A DNA stretch of 64,000 nt from Diplonema japonicum (Eukaryota; Euglenozoa; Diplonemea; Diplonemida; Diplonemidae): contig OZ025689.1 of assembly GCA_964019335.1 (NCBI GenBank), forward strand, positions 248,001 to 312,000, read 5' to 3'. The position numbers and the translations under genes were made by a program. Each line of letters begins with the position of its first letter. The stretch's first letter is position 1. This document shows, in pieces, positions 60,888-64,000 of this stretch. Below the pieces are notes generated by a model. That model did not search any database, was not told the origin of the DNA, and was given only the letters and a program-made list of their open reading frames with translations.

Positions 60888-61060
60888 CTCATCTTACTCT
60901 TTAACACCTGTAGAGGTAATCAAGTCTTCACAAGCAAAAACAAGGTAGAAATGAGCTCAATGGGTTAGCTGGCACATAACTCTGATGAAAAAGCTGCGAC
61001 ATCACACATCGAGCCTTTCACAAATCTGATGACAAAGTGTGATGAGTTCCCTGCGAGTGG

Positions 61061-62948
61061 TTACAATGTCCTTTTTTTTTTAAGATACTTTCGCTTTGCA
61101 CGCACGGCGTCGGCTTCGGGTCCGTCAGCCTGGACAGAATCAAGAAAGATAAGTTGGCGAGTAACCTTCGTGTCTTACATTCGTTGTGGGCATACCATTT
61201 CGTTGATTCGCATCTTATCTGCAGATGCGGGTGCCTCAAGGTACTTTACCAAATCGTCTTGCAGGGTCATGATCTCAGACTCAGCCACTGCAAGCATTTG
61301 CATTGCCTCAGAGTCCATGCCATGGTCCTCGAAGACCTCGTCCCCATCTGCGTCTTCGTCGCCCACAAGCCCTTCAGCCATACCGCCTTCCTGCAGCCTC
61401 CTCATCATGTCTAGAAGCTCTTGCGGTATTTCTGCACCTGCACCTTCAATTCCCTCCACACCTTCATTCTCACCTTCCTCAAAGGCCTCCTGTGGCAGCA
61501 CCTCAACCCTGCCCATATGCGCTGAAGCATCACATTGCGCATGGTGGACGAATGCGGCACTCCTTGCAAGCGCGGGAAGCTCCGCCACCGGTACAAGTGA
61601 TCCGTCTTCGTGGGCATTCTTCACCTTCAATGCAATACCGATGAGCCATTTGATTGTCGGGCCTCCCCACAGTTCTGCACTTCGTGTCACATACAGGTTC
61701 ACAAGCCCTTCAACCGTGGGCGCCTGATCGGGAAGCGTTGTAGTCAGCAGCTCCTCTGCACCTGTCTCCCCCATGGCCTTCACAGCATTGATGATCTGCG
61801 GCACTGCATGGGGATACCACCTTACCGCATCTGTCAGCAGACGGTCAGCTCTTGCGTCTTTGTTGAACTTTGCCGACAGCGCGACACCGAACTTGAAACA
61901 AGGTATCTTCGAGGTGTGCTGCATCCACTCGCGGTGCTCCGCCATCTCCTTCTGCAGGTCCATGAACCACTGCCATTGCCCAGACTTCACGGCGCAGTAG
62001 TCAAGGAGCAATAGTGCATGGCAGGGGTCGTTCTCATTGAAGTTGAAGAGCATCTTAAGCCACTCCAGGGCGGTTCTGTGACAGCCTCTTTTGATCATGC
62101 TCTGCACTTTTACCTGAATGGTAAGGAAGAGGTCTTTATTGGCCCCTTCGAAGGGCATCGATCTGACGGAGAAAGGCGCCGTCCATGAGAAGTCGGGCGG
62201 GGCTGAAAGGGATGCGGTATACAAGGCCTGATCGATCATCGCGGCACCTTCGGAGAACTCGCCCATCTGGCAGACGATCTCGTTGTATTTGAGTAGAGTT
62301 GGAATGTAGTAAGGATATTTGTAGAGGAGGGCGTCAAAGGCTTGAAGGCGCATCGAGTTCACGGCTTGCTTCAGCAACGAAGCTGCTTTGAGGCAGTCAT
62401 CAGACTCCACGAGGTGCCACTTGGGCATCTCCCCGCCTGTCGACGTCATTGAATATCCATGGTTCTGATACCTAGGCCATGTGTCTTGATCAGGCTTTGC
62501 AAGAAGTGTTTCTCTGAAACGTAAAGCCTTCTTGGGCGCCTGGGGTCCGTAGCCGTGTTGCCTGTTGCGTTGTCTTCGGTTGTCGGCGTTCGCCTCGCGC
62601 CTCTCATGAGCAATGGCTGCTGTCCCGAACATTTTCTTCAACTCTTCGTCCGGATTCAAAGCACCTCCGGTGCACGTCATGAGCTTCGCTAGTTCGGAGT
62701 TCACCCTCTCTTCTTTTGCAAGTTCCTTCTTGTTTTTTCCTTTGTTCAGCTTCTTGGTATGCTCCATCAGTATTGCGTCAATGTCTTCTGACTCCGACGA
62801 CTCTTTTACTTCCTCCTTCACTTGCTGCTTCTTTTTTTTCTTTTTGCTTTGCCGTGTGGGCTGCGTGTTGACGTGTTTGGCGGCAACCTCCGGTTCATTG
62901 CCCTCTCGTGCTTTCTTCTGTTTCTTCTTCTCGTTTTTTCGATTTTCT

Positions 62949-62985
<37 letters not shown>

Positions 62986-63192
62986 TCTTCTTCCCTCTTC
63001 TTCTTCATCTTCTTATTTCACTATTCCTACATACGTGATGTCGCCTTGATCATCGAAGGCCCCGTCACACCATCTTCCTCGCTTTCGCTAGCCCTGCATG
63101 AAAGAAGGGTAAACAAGTGTTCTTTCCTGTTTTAGTACATACCTTCCTCCCAGCAGATCGTTTCCATGAAGTTTCTTGAGTAACCGTGACAT
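61061..63192 (-). CDS. TCF25: TCF25/Rqc1 homologue, ribosome quality control
   Basis: Four exons, 63143..63192, 63035..63093, 61196..62946 and 61061..61129, give 642 residues, close to the size of TCF25. The first two mini-exons restore an N-terminus MSRLLKKLHGND that matches the basic start of the family (MSRRxLRRLxG), followed by the acidic patch SESEEDG. The Tcf25 domain follows with KYPYYIPTLLKYNEIVCQMG and a TPR-like solenoid. Rqc1/TCF25 works with Ltn1 and Rqc2 on stalled 60S subunits to promote K48-linked ubiquitylation of nascent chains. Donors are GTATGTAC, GTATGTAG and GTATGCCC; intron 2 contains a long A run. The last exon (ADGPEADAVRAKRKYLKKKRTL) rests on splice signals only. A GATAG acceptor lies about 30 bases before the ATG. 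Confidence 0.88.
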
Positions 63193-63313
63193 TTTTTTTT
63201 TTTTTTTTTTTTTTAGCCTTCCTATCGAAGTAACAAATGGGAAAGAAAGAATGGTCTTTCCTAGAGAAAACTGGAGCAGAAGCCCCCCTTTTCCGGTCTT
63301 TATACAAAATAAT

Positions 63314-64000
63314 TTAAACGCTCTTCTGGAAAGTAATGAGCTCGTGATACTCCTCGAAGAGGGTTACAGCTTCTTGGACGGAGAGGAGCGTCGACAAAGT
63401 GACGCCGTGTTGTTGCACTATAGGGATGAGGATACTTGGTTTGAGTTTGATGAGGGCGGTCTCATATGTCGCACTGAAAAGGGAACTAAAACTTGGCGGT
63501 TGACGGGAATCGAACACACGCATGATTTGCTTGATGATAGGAGTCGGTAAATTGAACTCCTTCCGCTTCTGGTCGTGGGTGCGTTGAGGAGCGGTGTAGA
63601 CCGAAGCAAGGCCCGCTTTAAGTGCTTTGAGGGAAAGAATGATACGGCCGCCTTCATGAGCCGGTCCTGCTGCCTCGAGCGTGGATTGAACCTCAAGAGC
63701 TCTGTTGATCATGTGAGTGAATTCGAAAGTGCTCAGTTCACGATCGTTGACCCTTATAAGATTGTAGTGGGGAGCAACAACCTTTTCTGTTTTGATACAT
63801 GCAGCTAGGGTGGTGTGGTTCGCTGCGATGGTGTTCTCCATATCGTTGTCCTTCTTCGAGTACGCTCTGATCTGGTTTGTCGTCTTGTAGTGCGGGTACA
63901 CGAAATTCAGAAACTCGTTGATGGAGATTGACTGATCCCGCTTCCCTTCCTCGCCGTCCATGTATTTGAACTTTTCGACAAGCGTCGCAGCGACTTGCGG
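63314..64000 (-). CDS. C-terminal part of an EF-hand-like protein
   Basis: The frame is open from the right edge of the window to the stop at 63314, giving 228 codons of an incomplete protein. Near the edge it reads VEKFKYMDGEEGKRDQSISI then NEFLNFVYPHY, with the spacing of an EF-hand loop and exiting helix (Asp, Asp/Ser, Ile, Glu), though the loop is longer than the canonical 12 residues. The remainder is helical (STFEFTHMINRALEVQSTLE, IILSLKALKAGLASVYTA) with no motif I can name. Calcium binding is possible. The gene upstream of TCF25 is separated by about 120 bases. Confidence 0.55.
   Translation of the reverse strand, partial: PQVAATLVEKFKYMDGEEGKRDQSISINEFLNFVYPHYKTTNQIRAYSKKDNDMENTIAANHTTLAACIKTEKVVAPHYNLIRVNDRELSTFEFTHMINRALEVQSTLEAAGPAHEGGRIILSLKALKAGLASVYTAPQRTHDQKRKEFNLPTPIIKQIMRVFDSRQPPSFSSLFSATYETALIKLKPSILIPIVQQHGVTLSTLLSVQEAVTLFEEYHELITFQKSV

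Noticed and set aside
1..64000. CRISPR array, bacterial operon or plasmid origin
   Set aside because: Tandem repeats here are coding minisatellites without spacers, and the introns and gene families are eukaryotic.

Overview
The window reads as a stretch of nuclear genome from a flagellated protist. It holds spliceosomal GT-AG introns, DHHC palmitoyltransferases, an ATRX/RAD54-like SNF2 ATPase, a UBE2Q-type E2, a TCF25/Rqc1 homologue, three alternative oxidases, Dispatched/Patched-like RND proteins and several candidate ciliary proteins. I could not fix the lineage. All 24 protein genes I can support lie on the minus strand, gaps between genes are often only 90-200 bases, and almost every start codon sits a few bases after a pyrimidine tract ending in YAG, usually followed by G. 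That layout fits polycistronic transcription with spliced-leader trans-splicing (euglenozoans such as diplonemids; dinoflagellates and perkinsids are alternatives). No spliced-leader gene is in the window, so this stays an inference.

Layout from left to right, where genes read right to left. 1-1927: a partial coiled-coil gene and a double zinc-ribbon gene. 2210-23132: three tandem Dispatched-like genes (A, B, C) that share blocks of identical DNA. B and C also carry long Thr/Ser/Pro-rich, mucin-like repeat regions, and B has a one-base frame break. 24038-29098: three tandem alternative oxidases with a shared 772-bp core. 29207-30001: an unrecognised gene. 30002-33626: low-complexity DNA with a duplicated repeat of about 275 bp. 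33627-40084: two TPT/SLC35-like transporter genes with 3 and 4 introns, one intron containing a complete tRNA-Val gene; between them lies a decayed pogo/Tigger-like DNA transposon. 40169-64000: a dense block with a possible ciliary protein, SNF2 ATPase, coiled-coil and repeat proteins, two DHHC transferases, a TMEM237-like membrane protein, UBE2Q, a protein with a duplicated Trp-rich module, a B-box/UVR protein, a 1250-residue coiled-coil protein, TCF25/Rqc1 and a partial EF-hand-like protein.

I rebuilt 19 introns from paralogue alignment, family conservation and reading-frame continuity. They are 32-152 nt long. The 5' sites are mostly GTAT (often GTATG), and the 3' ends are often A-rich with little pyrimidine tract; one 32-nt intron is nearly all A. 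Long A/T and G homopolymers fill introns and intergenic DNA. Several inverted-repeat elements (a 528-bp foldback-type element, a 1.5-kb TIR element and a small nested MITE-like unit) sit between genes.
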